NCBI GenBank assembly: GCA_031270865.1
Contig: JAISWI010000022.1
Location: forward strand, 1-51,060
Direction of reading: 5' to 3'
Source of the DNA: Oscillospiraceae bacterium
Lineage (GTDB): Bacteria > Bacillota > Clostridia > Christensenellales > Aristaeellaceae
DNA: 51,060 bases
The notes under the pieces were generated by a model. That model was not told where the DNA came from. It did no database searches and saw nothing but the letters and a program-made list of their open reading frames with translations. The first letter of the stretch is position 1. Every line of letters begins with the position of its first letter. Below, one piece after another: positions 1 through 7,432 of this stretch. A program made the position numbers and the translations under genes.

Positions 1-1545
1 GGCGACGCTCGGGCTCTTCGCCTTGTCTATGAACGTCCATGTGTTGTCGGGGCGGAAGGCCAACGTCCAGTTGTCGGGATCGTCGGCGGTCGCGCCGTTG
101 TTCAGCTTCATCAGCCCGTATAGTCCGCTGCGCCGCACCGCCGCCAGGAATCCGGTCGTCGGCCCTGCCTGTATGACGCATTCGATGTAGTCCGCGCCCA
201 GCAGGTCGGTCAGCTGCTGTTTGACTACCTGGACCTCCATCTCCCACGACGACAATGTTGGGTTGTATGGCATCAGCAGCTTGACCGGGAACTTCACGCC
301 GGCGGCGGTCAGCTCCTCGACGGCCTTGGCCTTGTACTCCAGCGCCTTCTGTTCGTCGAAGTTGTTGTTGTCGCGGTCTGAAATCTCCTTCATCCCGCCG
401 ACCTGCGTGAAGTCGACGCCGTCGATGTTGCACCAACCAACGGGCGTGACCGTGTTGGTCTGCTGTAACTGCGGGTTGTAAGGATCCTGCGCCAGCAGCG
501 CCTTATAGCGGTTGACGCCCCAGAATATCGACTGGCGGAAGTTCTCGTTGTCGATCGCCTTTAGGTAGTTCTCCGGCTCGTACTCCGCGTCGAACAGCGG
601 GTCGTAGCAGAAGCTGTAGTAGTACATGTAGGTTGTGTCAGGCTGGCCGGGGATGACGATGTCCTTCGTCGCGGCGTTCGACTTCCACTCAGTCAGCAGC
701 GCGGTGTTGATCTGCGCGTAGTCCACATCGCCGCGCAGGAACATCTCAGGAGCGAGGGTTGACGACTCAGCGTTGTAAGTAGCGACGACCTTCTCGATGA
801 AAACGTTTTCAGCGTCGTAGTAATACGGGTTTTTCTCGTACACGCGGCGGTATTCGGGCGAGAATTCCGTCATCACGTAAGCGCCGATGAAGCCCATCGA
901 CTCGTTGTCGATCCCGTACCCCGCGCCCAGTTCGGCCAGCATGCCGCTCGGCGCGGGCAGGTACGACCCGCCGTAACTAATGAAGTAAGGCAGCGGCCCG
1001 ACCAGCGTGATCTCGATGGTGTAATCGTCCAGCGCCTTGAACGCCAGCGTCTCGGGATCGGTCGACTCGCCCGCGATCAGCTCGCGCGCGCCCAGGATGA
1101 TGCCGTCGAAATACGTGGCGTTGCCGGACGCGTTCGCCGGATCGCACACATATTGCGCGACGGCGACGAAATCCCGCGCGACCAGCTCGCCGATAGGCTC
1201 GGCCTTCTCGTTCACCCACTGCAGGCCCTTGCGCAGGTGGAACGTGTAGACGGTCTGGTCCTCGCTGACCTCCCAGTATTCGGCAAGGCCCGGCACCTTG
1301 TTGCCATACTTATCGGTCGTGACCAGGCCCTCCACGCAGTTGGACACGGCTTGCCAGTCGTTCGCGCTGCCCGACGCGGAGAACGAGCATAGGCTCGTCG
1401 CCTCGGTGGAATACAGCAGCCGCAGCGTTTGGTCCTGCGCGTAGACCAGGCCGTAGTTATCGGCGGCCTCGGCCAGCGCGGGCGCGGCGGACAGCAGCAG
1501 CGCGAGGGTTACCAGCATGGCCAACGCCTTTGAACAGGTGCGCAT
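1..1545 (-). CDS. Peptide/nickel-type ABC transporter substrate-binding protein (SBP family 5), 3' end outside window
   Basis: The first 515 residues of an extracellular solute-binding protein of the OppA/DppA type are visible; the C-terminus lies beyond the window edge. The start is ATG at 1545, with a strong AAGGAGG-type ribosome site about 7 nt upstream. Residues 1-25 form a signal peptide (basic n-region, long Leu/Ala core, ALA cleavage site) with no lipobox Cys. The mature part reads like family 5: a cluster-entry region with EGLVTTDKYG, then a DQTVYTFHLRKGLQW-type strand around residue 100. The product would bind oligopeptides outside the membrane for an Opp/Dpp permease that is not in this window. 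Its 5' region carries the AGACC palindrome array. The family is clear; the substrate is not. Confidence 0.88.
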   Translation of the reverse strand, partial: MRTCSKALAMLVTLALLLSAAPALAEAADNYGLVYAQDQTLRLLYSTEATSLCSFSASGSANDWQAVSNCVEGLVTTDKYGNKVPGLAEYWEVSEDQTVYTFHLRKGLQWVNEKAEPIGELVARDFVAVAQYVCDPANASGNATYFDGIILGARELIAGESTDPETLAFKALDDYTIEITLVGPLPYFISYGGSYLPAPSGMLAELGAGYGIDNESMGFIGAYVMTEFSPEYRRVYEKNPYYYDAENVFIEKVVATYNAESSTLAPEMFLRGDVDYAQINTALLTEWKSNAATKDIVIPGQPDTTYMYYYSFCYDPLFDAEYEPENYLKAIDNENFRQSIFWGVNRYKALLAQDPYNPQLQQTNTVTPVGWCNIDGVDFTQVGGMKEISDRDNNNFDEQKALEYKAKAVEELTAAGVKFPVKLLMPYNPTLSSWEMEVQVVKQQLTDLLGADYIECVIQAGPTTGFLAAVRRSGLYGLMKLNNGATADDPDNWTLAFRPDNTWTFIDKAKSPSVA

Positions 1546-1605
1546 ACGTGTTCCCTCCTTTATATATAGCGCGGTGGAGCGCCGCCGCGACTATATTACG
1601 ATTGC

Positions 1606-1705
1606 GAACCATCGGTCTATTATCCGATACAGACCGCGAGTTTGTTATTCGGCCTTCGTATAGACCGTTAGTCTGATTTATATCATGCGTGTAGACCGTC
1701 GGTCC
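1606..1705. repeat. Array of four short palindromes, core AGACC-NNN-GGTCT
   Basis: Four 13-bp units lie at 1606-1618, 1631-1643, 1662-1674 and 1693-1705, so unit starts are 25, 31 and 31 bp apart. The units at 1662 and 1693 are one mismatch from a perfect inverted repeat; the other two are more degraded. AT-rich flanks extend some units toward arms AAACAGACC / GGTCTGTTT. The array lies between the start of the binding-protein gene and the end of the hydrolase gene, and its last unit falls within the final codons of the hydrolase. Similar units occur at 3975-4400 and 5287-5355. They could be protein-binding sites or a small repeat element. Confidence 0.7.
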
Positions 1706-2735
1706 TGTTTGATAGTCGGGAGAACGCCGCGTATGCCCGATTATGGAATACGCGCCTGAACCGCTGTATCTTATCGTTTTCGCGTGTCGGGTGGACGCGA
1801 TTTGTCAGCAGCGCGGCGTAGAATCCCGTATGCGGGTCCACCGCGAAGCATGTCCCCGTGAAACCCGTATGCCCGAATGATTCCGGCGGGAACAGGTCGC
1901 CCATGAAGTTCAGCGGCGGTCCGGCCAGGTGGAAGCCCAGGCCGCGGTGCGTGTCGTGTCCGGGCGTGTAGTTGCGGATGGCCTTGCGCATCGTCGCGGC
2001 CGACAGGAACCCATCGCCGCCCATCGCTAGCATCGCGCAGAACCGCGCCGTGTCCGCTATGTCGGCGAACACCCCGGCGTTCGCCGACACGCCCCGCAGG
2101 AACCGCGCGTTCTCGTCGTGGACGATCCCCTGCCACGCCACGCCGGTCGCGGCGCTCATCTCGGTCGGCGCGATGTTGCCGCCCGTCGGGTTGTAGGATG
2201 TGTTCCGCATGCCCAGCGGCCCGAACACGCGCTCGGCGGACAGCGCGTCCAGACTCGCGCCGTACGCCTTTTCGAGAATCTTTCCTAATAGTATGAACCC
2301 GATGCAGCTGTACGCCGGGGTTCCCTCGGGCTGGTCGAGCAGCGTTGAGCGCAGGATGGATTCGACCACCCGCTCCGGGTCGTCGGTGTCGTCCTGTATG
2401 TGGTAATGCTGCGTGAATCCGCCCGTGTGGGTCAGCAGCTGTAAGATCGTGATCCCCGCTTTGTCCGGCGGTGTTTCTGGAAAAAACCGGGAGACCGTGT
2501 CATACAGCGTCAACTCGCCGTCCTCGATCGCAAGCAATGCCAGCGGCGTCGCTGAAAACGGTTTCGTGCATGAAGCCATGTCGAACCTTGTCAAAAGGTT
2601 CGCCCCACCCACCGCGAACAACAACGGCGTCTCGCCTCGCCAGCCCACCGCCGCAGTAGCGGACGGGAACGCGCCGTCGCGCGCGCCCTGTTCCAGCAGC
2701 GGTTGTATAAATGAAAACTTTTCGAAATCCAACAT
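1683..2735 (-). CDS. Serine hydrolase of the beta-lactamase/penicillin-binding (class C-like) family
   Basis: A 350-residue protein of the beta-lactamase-related serine hydrolase family (PF00144 type: esterases, D-aminopeptidases, AmpC-like enzymes). The catalytic SxxK is S55-C-T-K58, the second-motif Tyr is Y142-S-C144 (usually YxN, so the Asn is replaced), and the third motif is H289-T-G291. There is no signal peptide, so a cytoplasmic esterase or peptidase role is more likely than a secreted lactamase. The start chosen is ATG at 2735. A longer reading to 2921 runs through a tandem repeat and is unlikely. A TATAAT box ends only about 6 nt upstream and no ribosome site is seen, so the message may be leaderless. 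Function beyond the fold is unknown. Confidence 0.85.
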   Translation of the reverse strand: MLDFEKFSFIQPLLEQGARDGAFPSATAAVGWRGETPLLFAVGGANLLTRFDMASCTKPFSATPLALLAIEDGELTLYDTVSRFFPETPPDKAGITILQLLTHTGGFTQHYHIQDDTDDPERVVESILRSTLLDQPEGTPAYSCIGFILLGKILEKAYGASLDALSAERVFGPLGMRNTSYNPTGGNIAPTEMSAATGVAWQGIVHDENARFLRGVSANAGVFADIADTARFCAMLAMGGDGFLSAATMRKAIRNYTPGHDTHRGLGFHLAGPPLNFMGDLFPPESFGHTGFTGTCFAVDPHTGFYAALLTNRVHPTRENDKIQRFRRVFHNRAYAAFSRLSNRTDGLHA

Positions 2736-2741
2736 ATGGGT

Positions 2742-2770
2742 ATTATACAGTATTTGCCGCCGCAACGCAA
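2742..2770 (-). promoter_or_regulatory. Predicted promoter of the serine hydrolase gene (leaderless start)
   Basis: On the minus strand TTGCGT (2770-2765), a 17-nt spacer and a perfect TATAAT (2747-2742). The expected transcription start, about 7 nt further on, falls on or next to the ATG at 2735, which would leave no 5' leader. Confidence 0.5.
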
Positions 2771-2947
2771 GCCTATCCGCGCGTTTGGGGGCGCGTTCCG
2801 CACAATTTCGCGCGCCACGACACCGGCAGCCCTCGGAGGATGTATACAGGATTCGCCGCCGCAACGCAAGCCTGTCCGCGCGTTTGGAACGCGTTCCGCA
2901 TAATTTCGCGCGCCACGACACCGGCAGCCCTCAGCGGATGTGTACGC
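2744..2947. repeat. Tandem duplication, 99-bp period, two copies
   Basis: Copy 1 is 2744-2842 and copy 2 is about 2843-2941, with a few bases of a third start. The copies differ at only about ten positions by eye. Each carries a promoter-like TTGCGT box 17 nt from a TATA-like box on the minus strand: TATAAT in copy 1 and TATACA (2846-2841) in copy 2. The duplication lies between the divergent serine hydrolase and DUF2461 genes and does not look coding. Confidence 0.85.
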
Positions 2948-2969
2948 GAACGTTTCGCTTGATCGCGCC

Positions 2970-2998
2970 TTGTATCCGGACCGACATTGTATTATAAT
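2970..2998 (+). promoter_or_regulatory. Predicted sigma-A-type promoter for the DUF2461-phosphohexomutase genes
   Basis: TTGTAT (2970-2975), a 17-nt spacer and a perfect TATAAT (2993-2998). The start of transcription would be near 3005, about 20 nt before the GTG at 3025. Confidence 0.55.
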
Positions 2999-3024
2999 GT
3001 GTCGGGCAGTTTGCGGTGCGGGGG

Positions 3025-3798
3025 GTGATTATTACGCCAAAAGGGTCGGAATCGGTCGAAACCGGCGCGTCGCGCGGGTTCCAGGGCTTCCCGAAAGGTT
3101 TCGAGGAGTTTTTTATTGGCATAAAACTAAACAACTTTACCTCGTGGTTCGAGGAGCACCGGGCGCGGTTCGAGTCGGACATAAAGCGGCCGATGTACTC
3201 GCTGATCGACGCGCTGGCGCCAACAATGCAGTCGATCGACCCGCAGCTGGACTGCCGCCCGGCCCGCGCGTTGGCGCGTCTGCGCAGGGACACGCGGTTC
3301 TCCAACAACAAAGAGCCTTACCGCGACCACATCTGGTTTGCGTTCCGGCACTCGGGCGAGACGATGTCGGAGGGGATAAGCTACTACTTTGAGATTTCGC
3401 CAACGACGGCAAGTTGGGGATGCGGGTTCTATTTCGCCGAACGCGCCGTGATGGACGCGCTGCGGCGGTTTTGTCTGGAAACGCCTGGCCGCGTGCTGGA
3501 TGCCATCAGCTCGCCGGCGTTCACGGATCGCTTCCAATTGAATGGCGATTTATACAAGCGCATGCCGCCGCCGGACTCCCTGCCGGAGCCGCTGCGCAAG
3601 CTTTGGCGGCATAAGGATTTGTTTACCTCGCACAAGATAGAGCGGTATGGTTTGGTATATGAGCCGTCACTGGCGGACGTGCTCAGCCGGGACTTCCAGA
3701 CCATCGCGCCGTTCTACCACCTGTTGCGCGACGTTTGGAACGCGGGCAGGGCGTCGGAAGTGGAGAAAGCCGCAAGCGTTCGCCAATTGAGGGAATAG
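3025..3798 (+). CDS. DUF2461 family protein
   Basis: A 257-residue cytoplasmic protein recognised as DUF2461 (TIGR02453-like). The family opening is the segment reading FQGFPKGFEEFFIGIKLNN followed by a W-F-E-E-H motif, with later matches at DTRFSNNKEPYRDHIW and YYFEISP. The biochemical role of the family is not known to me. Start choice is uncertain: GTG at 3025 is preceded by a G-rich stretch, and GTG at 3016 in the same frame has no better site. The stop is 2 nt before the phosphohexomutase ATG, so the two are probably co-transcribed from the promoter at 2970. No signal peptide or membrane segment is seen. Confidence 0.85.
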   Translation: MIITPKGSESVETGASRGFQGFPKGFEEFFIGIKLNNFTSWFEEHRARFESDIKRPMYSLIDALAPTMQSIDPQLDCRPARALARLRRDTRFSNNKEPYRDHIWFAFRHSGETMSEGISYYFEISPTTASWGCGFYFAERAVMDALRRFCLETPGRVLDAISSPAFTDRFQLNGDLYKRMPPPDSLPEPLRKLWRHKDLFTSHKIERYGLVYEPSLADVLSRDFQTIAPFYHLLRDVWNAGRASEVEKAASVRQLRE

Positions 3799-3800
3799 TT

Positions 3801-5288
3801 ATGAGCGAAGATGTAAACGGAAGGTTTGACCTGCGCCGCCTTAGGAGCGGCACGGACCTGCGCGGCGTCGCGTCGGGATCGGCTGCGGAGATACAGTTAA
3901 CGCCCGGACGAGCGAAACAGGCCGCGGTCGGTTTTGCGCGTTGGTTGGACTTGTCAAAGGGAGAATCACAAAACAGACCGCTGGTCGCCGTGGGGCGGGA
4001 CTCGCGGTTGATGGGCGTAGAGCTGGCGCAAGCCGTCCGCGAGGGGTTGGCGTCGGAGGGTCTGCGCGTGCTGGATGTTGGCGTGAGCACCACGCCCGCG
4101 CTGTTCATGATCACGCAGCATCCGCGCTTCCAGTGCGACGCGGCGGTCATGGTGACGGCAAGCCATATGCCGCCAAAGTATAACGGATTGAAGTTTATCA
4201 CGCAGACCGGCAGTCTGGAATCAGACGATCTGGAAAGTTTGTTAAAACAGACCGATAGTCCTGAAATGGTAGATAAACGGACTGTTGGTCTATATGTGAA
4301 CGAAAAAACGGACCTGCGGTCTGTAGACTTCACCCCGTACTATCTGGATGGTTTGACGGCGCAGGTCACGCGCTCACTCGGCGCAAACAGACCGCTGTCT
4401 GGTTTACATGTAGTGGTAGACGCAAGCGGCGGCGGCGGCGGGTTCTATGCCCGCTGGCTGGAATCGCTGGGAGCGGACGTCGGCGGCAGCGTCAACCTTG
4501 AGCCGGACGGCATGTTCACCGCGCACCCGCCCAACCCGGAGGATGAAGGAGCCATACAAGCGTTGTCAAGCGCGACCATCGCGGCCCGCGCTGACCTGGG
4601 CGTGATACTGGACGCCGATTGCGACCGCGCCGCGCTGGTTGCCGCCGACGGATCACCGCTATGGCGCGAACGGCTGATAGCGTTATGCGCGGATATAATT
4701 ATTCGCGAAACGCCCGGAGCGACTATCGTAACCGATTCGGTCACCTCCCCCGCGCTGCGGGATTTCATTGAGCGCCGCGGCGGGATACTCCGTCGTTTCA
4801 AGCGCGGGTATAAGAACGTTATCAACGAGTGTAAACGCCTGAACGAAGCGGGGATCCCATGCCCGCTGGCCATCGAGACCTCCGGCCACGCCGCGTTCAG
4901 CGACAACCGCTTCCTGGACGACGGGATGACGCTGGCGACAAGGTTGATCATCGAGGCCGTCAAGATGAAGCGCGAAGGTAAGGAGCTGGCCGACATAGCC
5001 GCCGATCTTGCGCGGCCGCTGGAATCCCGCGAGTGGCGTATCCCAACGCGGGACGCGCGGCGCGGAACCGAGTCGCTGGAGACCATGCGGCGTTGGATTG
5101 AGGAGCATCCCGACGCCGGTTACGTTCTCGCGGAAACGGCTGAAGGCGTTCGCGCGGAACGGACCGACGGTTGGTTTTTGCTGCGCGCGTCGCTTCACGA
5201 ACCGACTATGGTCTGGAACGCTTTTTCCGACACTGAAGGAGGCGTCGCGCGTATGCTGGGCGACCTGAAGGAGATTCTACATTTATAG
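3801..5288 (+). CDS. Phosphomannomutase/phosphoglucomutase (alpha-D-phosphohexomutase superfamily)
   Basis: A 495-residue phosphohexomutase that interconverts hexose 1- and 6-phosphates in the cytoplasm for glycan or glycolytic precursors. The four family loops are present in order: phosphoserine loop T119-A-S121-H-M-P (usually TASHNP), metal loop D271-A-D273-C-D275-R (usually DGDxDR), sugar loop E359-T-S361-G-H363, and phosphate loop R462-A-S464-L-H-E467-P. ATG at 3801 is chosen because GAGGGA lies 6-12 nt upstream; the frame is open further back into the DUF2461 gene. Unusually, six or seven copies of the AGACC-NNN-GGTCT palindrome lie inside codons 59-200, and the TAG stop is itself part of another unit. 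PMM versus PGM preference cannot be told. Confidence 0.92.
   Translation: MSEDVNGRFDLRRLRSGTDLRGVASGSAAEIQLTPGRAKQAAVGFARWLDLSKGESQNRPLVAVGRDSRLMGVELAQAVREGLASEGLRVLDVGVSTTPALFMITQHPRFQCDAAVMVTASHMPPKYNGLKFITQTGSLESDDLESLLKQTDSPEMVDKRTVGLYVNEKTDLRSVDFTPYYLDGLTAQVTRSLGANRPLSGLHVVVDASGGGGGFYARWLESLGADVGGSVNLEPDGMFTAHPPNPEDEGAIQALSSATIAARADLGVILDADCDRAALVAADGSPLWRERLIALCADIIIRETPGATIVTDSVTSPALRDFIERRGGILRRFKRGYKNVINECKRLNEAGIPCPLAIETSGHAAFSDNRFLDDGMTLATRLIIEAVKMKREGKELADIAADLARPLESREWRIPTRDARRGTESLETMRRWIEEHPDAGYVLAETAEGVRAERTDGWFLLRASLHEPTMVWNAFSDTEGGVARMLGDLKEILHL
3975..4400. repeat. AGACC-NNN-GGTCT palindromes inside the phosphohexomutase coding sequence
   Basis: Units at 3975-3987, 4204-4216, 4249-4261, 4279-4291, 4310-4322 and 4389-4400 (the last one base short), with a weaker one near 4223. 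Starts at 4249, 4279 and 4310 keep the spacing of about 31 bp seen between genes. The same DNA word is read in three frames (as Q-T, as T-D-L, as N-R-P-L), so amino-acid constraint does not explain it. Confidence 0.7.
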
Positions 5289-5355
5289 ACCTTCGGTCTG
5301 TAAATGATCATATAAAGAGACCTGTGGTCTAACACGTGAAACAGGCTGACAGTCT
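5287..5355. repeat. Array of three AGACC-NNN-GGTCT palindromes
   Basis: Two perfect inverted repeats with 3-nt centres at 5287-5299 and 5318-5330, then a degraded unit at 5343-5355; starts are 31 and 25 bp apart. The first unit overlaps the TAG stop of the phosphohexomutase, and the last ends about 10 nt before the transketolase ribosome site. No separate terminator or clear promoter is seen here. Confidence 0.75.
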
Positions 5356-5375
5356 GATTTAGCTAAGGAGGCAGT

Positions 5376-7349
5376 ATGAACCCGATCGAGCTTAAGTCCA
5401 TCAATACCCTGCGCTTGCTATCCGCGGACGAGGTGCAGAGCGCGAACTCCGGCCATCCGGGTATGCCGCTGGGAGCTGCGGCCATCGTCTACACGCTCTT
5501 CCGTAAAGTGATGCGCCACAACCCCGCCGACCCTACGTGGCGCAATCGTGACAGGTTCGTTCTCTCGGGCGGGCATGGCTCGGCAGTCCTCTACGCGATA
5601 CTGCACCTGACCGGGTACGACGTGCCGCTGGACGAGTTGAGGCGGTTCCGGCAGATTGACAGCAAGACCCCCGGGCATCCCGAGTACGGCCACACGATCG
5701 GCGTAGAGACCACAACCGGCCCGCTTGGACAGGGGTTTACGACAGCGGTCGGTTTCGCGCTGGCGGAGGCGCGTCTGGCCGCCGAATTCAACACGCCTTA
5801 CCGTAAGGTTATCGACCACTATACGTATGTGGAATGCGGCGACGGCGATCTGATGGAAGGAATCACCTCCGAGGCCGCGTCGCTGGCCGGGACCCTGAAA
5901 CTGGGCAAGCTCATCGTTCTGTACGACGATAACGGGATCTCCATCGAGGGCGACACCGATTTCGCGTTTACGGAGAATGTCGCCGAAAGGTTCCGCGCGT
6001 ATAATTGGTTCGTGATCGAGCTGGAGGACGGCAACGACGTCGACGCGATTGAGGCGGCTATAGCGCGGGCGAAGGACGACGAGCGGCCGACAATGATAGT
6101 GTGCAAGACCGTTATAGGGTTCGGCAGCCCCAAGGCGGGAAAGGCCAGCGCCCACGGCGAGCCGCTGGGCGCGGAAGCGCTGGCCGCTACTAAGACCGCG
6201 TTCGGTTTTGATCCGTCACAGTCGTTCGTTGTGCCGGACGACGTGCGGGAGTATATGAACCTGCGCGAACAGGGCGACGAGTGGCAGGCGGAATGGTTCG
6301 ATAGCTTCGAGGCGTACGGCAAGGCCAATCCAGAGAAGGCGGAGCAGTTCGAAGCGTGGTTTGACGCCGCGCTGCCCGGGGATGTTGACAGCGATGAGTT
6401 GTGGGAGTTTGAGGGGAAAGCCGCGACACGCAACAGCGGCGGCATCGTGTTGAACAGGTTGGCAAAGCTGCTGCCGAACCTGATCGGAGGTTCGGCCGAC
6501 CTAGCGCCGTCCAATAAGTCCGATATGAAGGGGCGGGGCTGGTTCTCGGCAGAGGATCGGTTAGGGTCGAATATACATTTCGGCGTGAGGGAACACGCGA
6601 TGGCGGCGATAGCGAACGGGCTGGCGCTGCATGGAGGACTAAGGGCGTACTGCGCGACATTTTTCGTGTTCAGCGATTACATGAGAGGGTCGGTAAGGCT
6701 GTCCGCGCTGATGAAACTACCAGTGACGTATATATTGACGCATGATTCGATCGGGGTAGGCGAGGACGGGCCGACACATCAGCCGGTAGAGCAGCTGGAT
6801 AGTTTGAGGGCGGTTCCGAATCTGCGGGTGTTCAGGCCAGCGGACAGCAGGGAGACTGCGGCGGGGTGGCTGGCCGCGCTAAGGGATGGGCTGCCGACAT
6901 GCTTAGTGCTGACGAGGCAGGACCTGCCGCTGTATGAGAACAGCGGGCGCGAGGCGCTGCGGGGCGGGTATATACTGTCCGATTCGGAGAAGGCGGTGCC
7001 AGAGGCGATCTTGATGGCGTCCGGGTCGGAGGTGGAGCAGGCGGTAGAGGCGCAGGAGACGCTGCGGGGCGAGGGGATAGACGCAAGGGTAGTGTCGATG
7101 CCGTGTATGGAGTTGTTCGACCAGCAGGACAAGGAGTATAGGGAGTCGGTTCTGCCGGACGCGGTGAGGGCAAGGGTAGCGATGGAGGCCGCGACCGGAC
7201 AGACGTGGTATAAGTATGTAGGGTTGGATGGAACGGTGATCGGGATGGATGGGTTTGGAGCGTCCGCGCCGGCGAAGCTGTTGTTTAAGAAGTACGGGTT
7301 CACGGGTAGACGCGCGGCTGACGCGGTGAAAGCGTTGTTGAAGAAGTAA
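5376..7349 (+). CDS. tkt: Transketolase
   Basis: A full-length (657-residue) thiamine-diphosphate transketolase of the non-oxidative pentose phosphate pathway. It moves two-carbon ketol units between xylulose 5-phosphate and ribose or erythrose phosphates. Visible motifs: S-G-H27-P-G near the N-terminus, the cofactor motif G155-D-G-D-L-M-E-G, the catalytic-Glu segment with E406 in G-V-R-E-H-A-M, and the D-S-I-G-V-G-E-D-G-P-T-H-Q-P substrate/cofactor segment. AAGGAGG sits 4 nt before ATG 5376. Upstream is the AGACC array; an 81-bp perfect palindrome begins 2 nt after the stop. From about 6500 onward third codon positions are almost all purine, unlike the first half of the gene. Confidence 0.97.
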   Translation: MNPIELKSINTLRLLSADEVQSANSGHPGMPLGAAAIVYTLFRKVMRHNPADPTWRNRDRFVLSGGHGSAVLYAILHLTGYDVPLDELRRFRQIDSKTPGHPEYGHTIGVETTTGPLGQGFTTAVGFALAEARLAAEFNTPYRKVIDHYTYVECGDGDLMEGITSEAASLAGTLKLGKLIVLYDDNGISIEGDTDFAFTENVAERFRAYNWFVIELEDGNDVDAIEAAIARAKDDERPTMIVCKTVIGFGSPKAGKASAHGEPLGAEALAATKTAFGFDPSQSFVVPDDVREYMNLREQGDEWQAEWFDSFEAYGKANPEKAEQFEAWFDAALPGDVDSDELWEFEGKAATRNSGGIVLNRLAKLLPNLIGGSADLAPSNKSDMKGRGWFSAEDRLGSNIHFGVREHAMAAIANGLALHGGLRAYCATFFVFSDYMRGSVRLSALMKLPVTYILTHDSIGVGEDGPTHQPVEQLDSLRAVPNLRVFRPADSRETAAGWLAALRDGLPTCLVLTRQDLPLYENSGREALRGGYILSDSEKAVPEAILMASGSEVEQAVEAQETLRGEGIDARVVSMPCMELFDQQDKEYRESVLPDAVRARVAMEAATGQTWYKYVGLDGTVIGMDGFGASAPAKLLFKKYGFTGRRAADAVKALLKK

Positions 7350-7351
7350 GG

Positions 7352-7432
7352 CATGGAGGAGCAAACTACCCTGGCCACGAGGGTCCAGCGTGACGCTGGA
7401 CCCTCGTGGCCAGGGTAGGTTGTTCCTCCATG
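7352..7432. terminator. 81-bp palindrome filling the gap between convergent genes; solo form of a repeat element
   Basis: Arms of 40 bp (7352-7391 and 7393-7432) around a single central base, nearly perfectly complementary and beginning and ending in CATG. It fills the whole space between the transketolase stop (7349) and the stop of the convergent binding-protein gene (7433), so it probably acts as a two-way terminator. Its arms match the outer 40 bp of each end of the 300-bp element at 19946-20245. The centre matches what deletion between that element's two CCAGCGTSACGCTGG motifs would give. Confidence 0.85.

Noticed and set aside
1606..1705. CRISPR array
   Set aside because: Units are 13-bp degenerate palindromes with AT-rich gaps of about 12-18 bp, some inside a gene; there are no cas genes and no typical repeat length.
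2736..2921. N-terminal extension of the serine hydrolase to 412 residues
   Set aside because: The extra 62 residues are coded by the 99-bp tandem duplication and show a repeated peptide; the family domain begins after the ATG at 2735.
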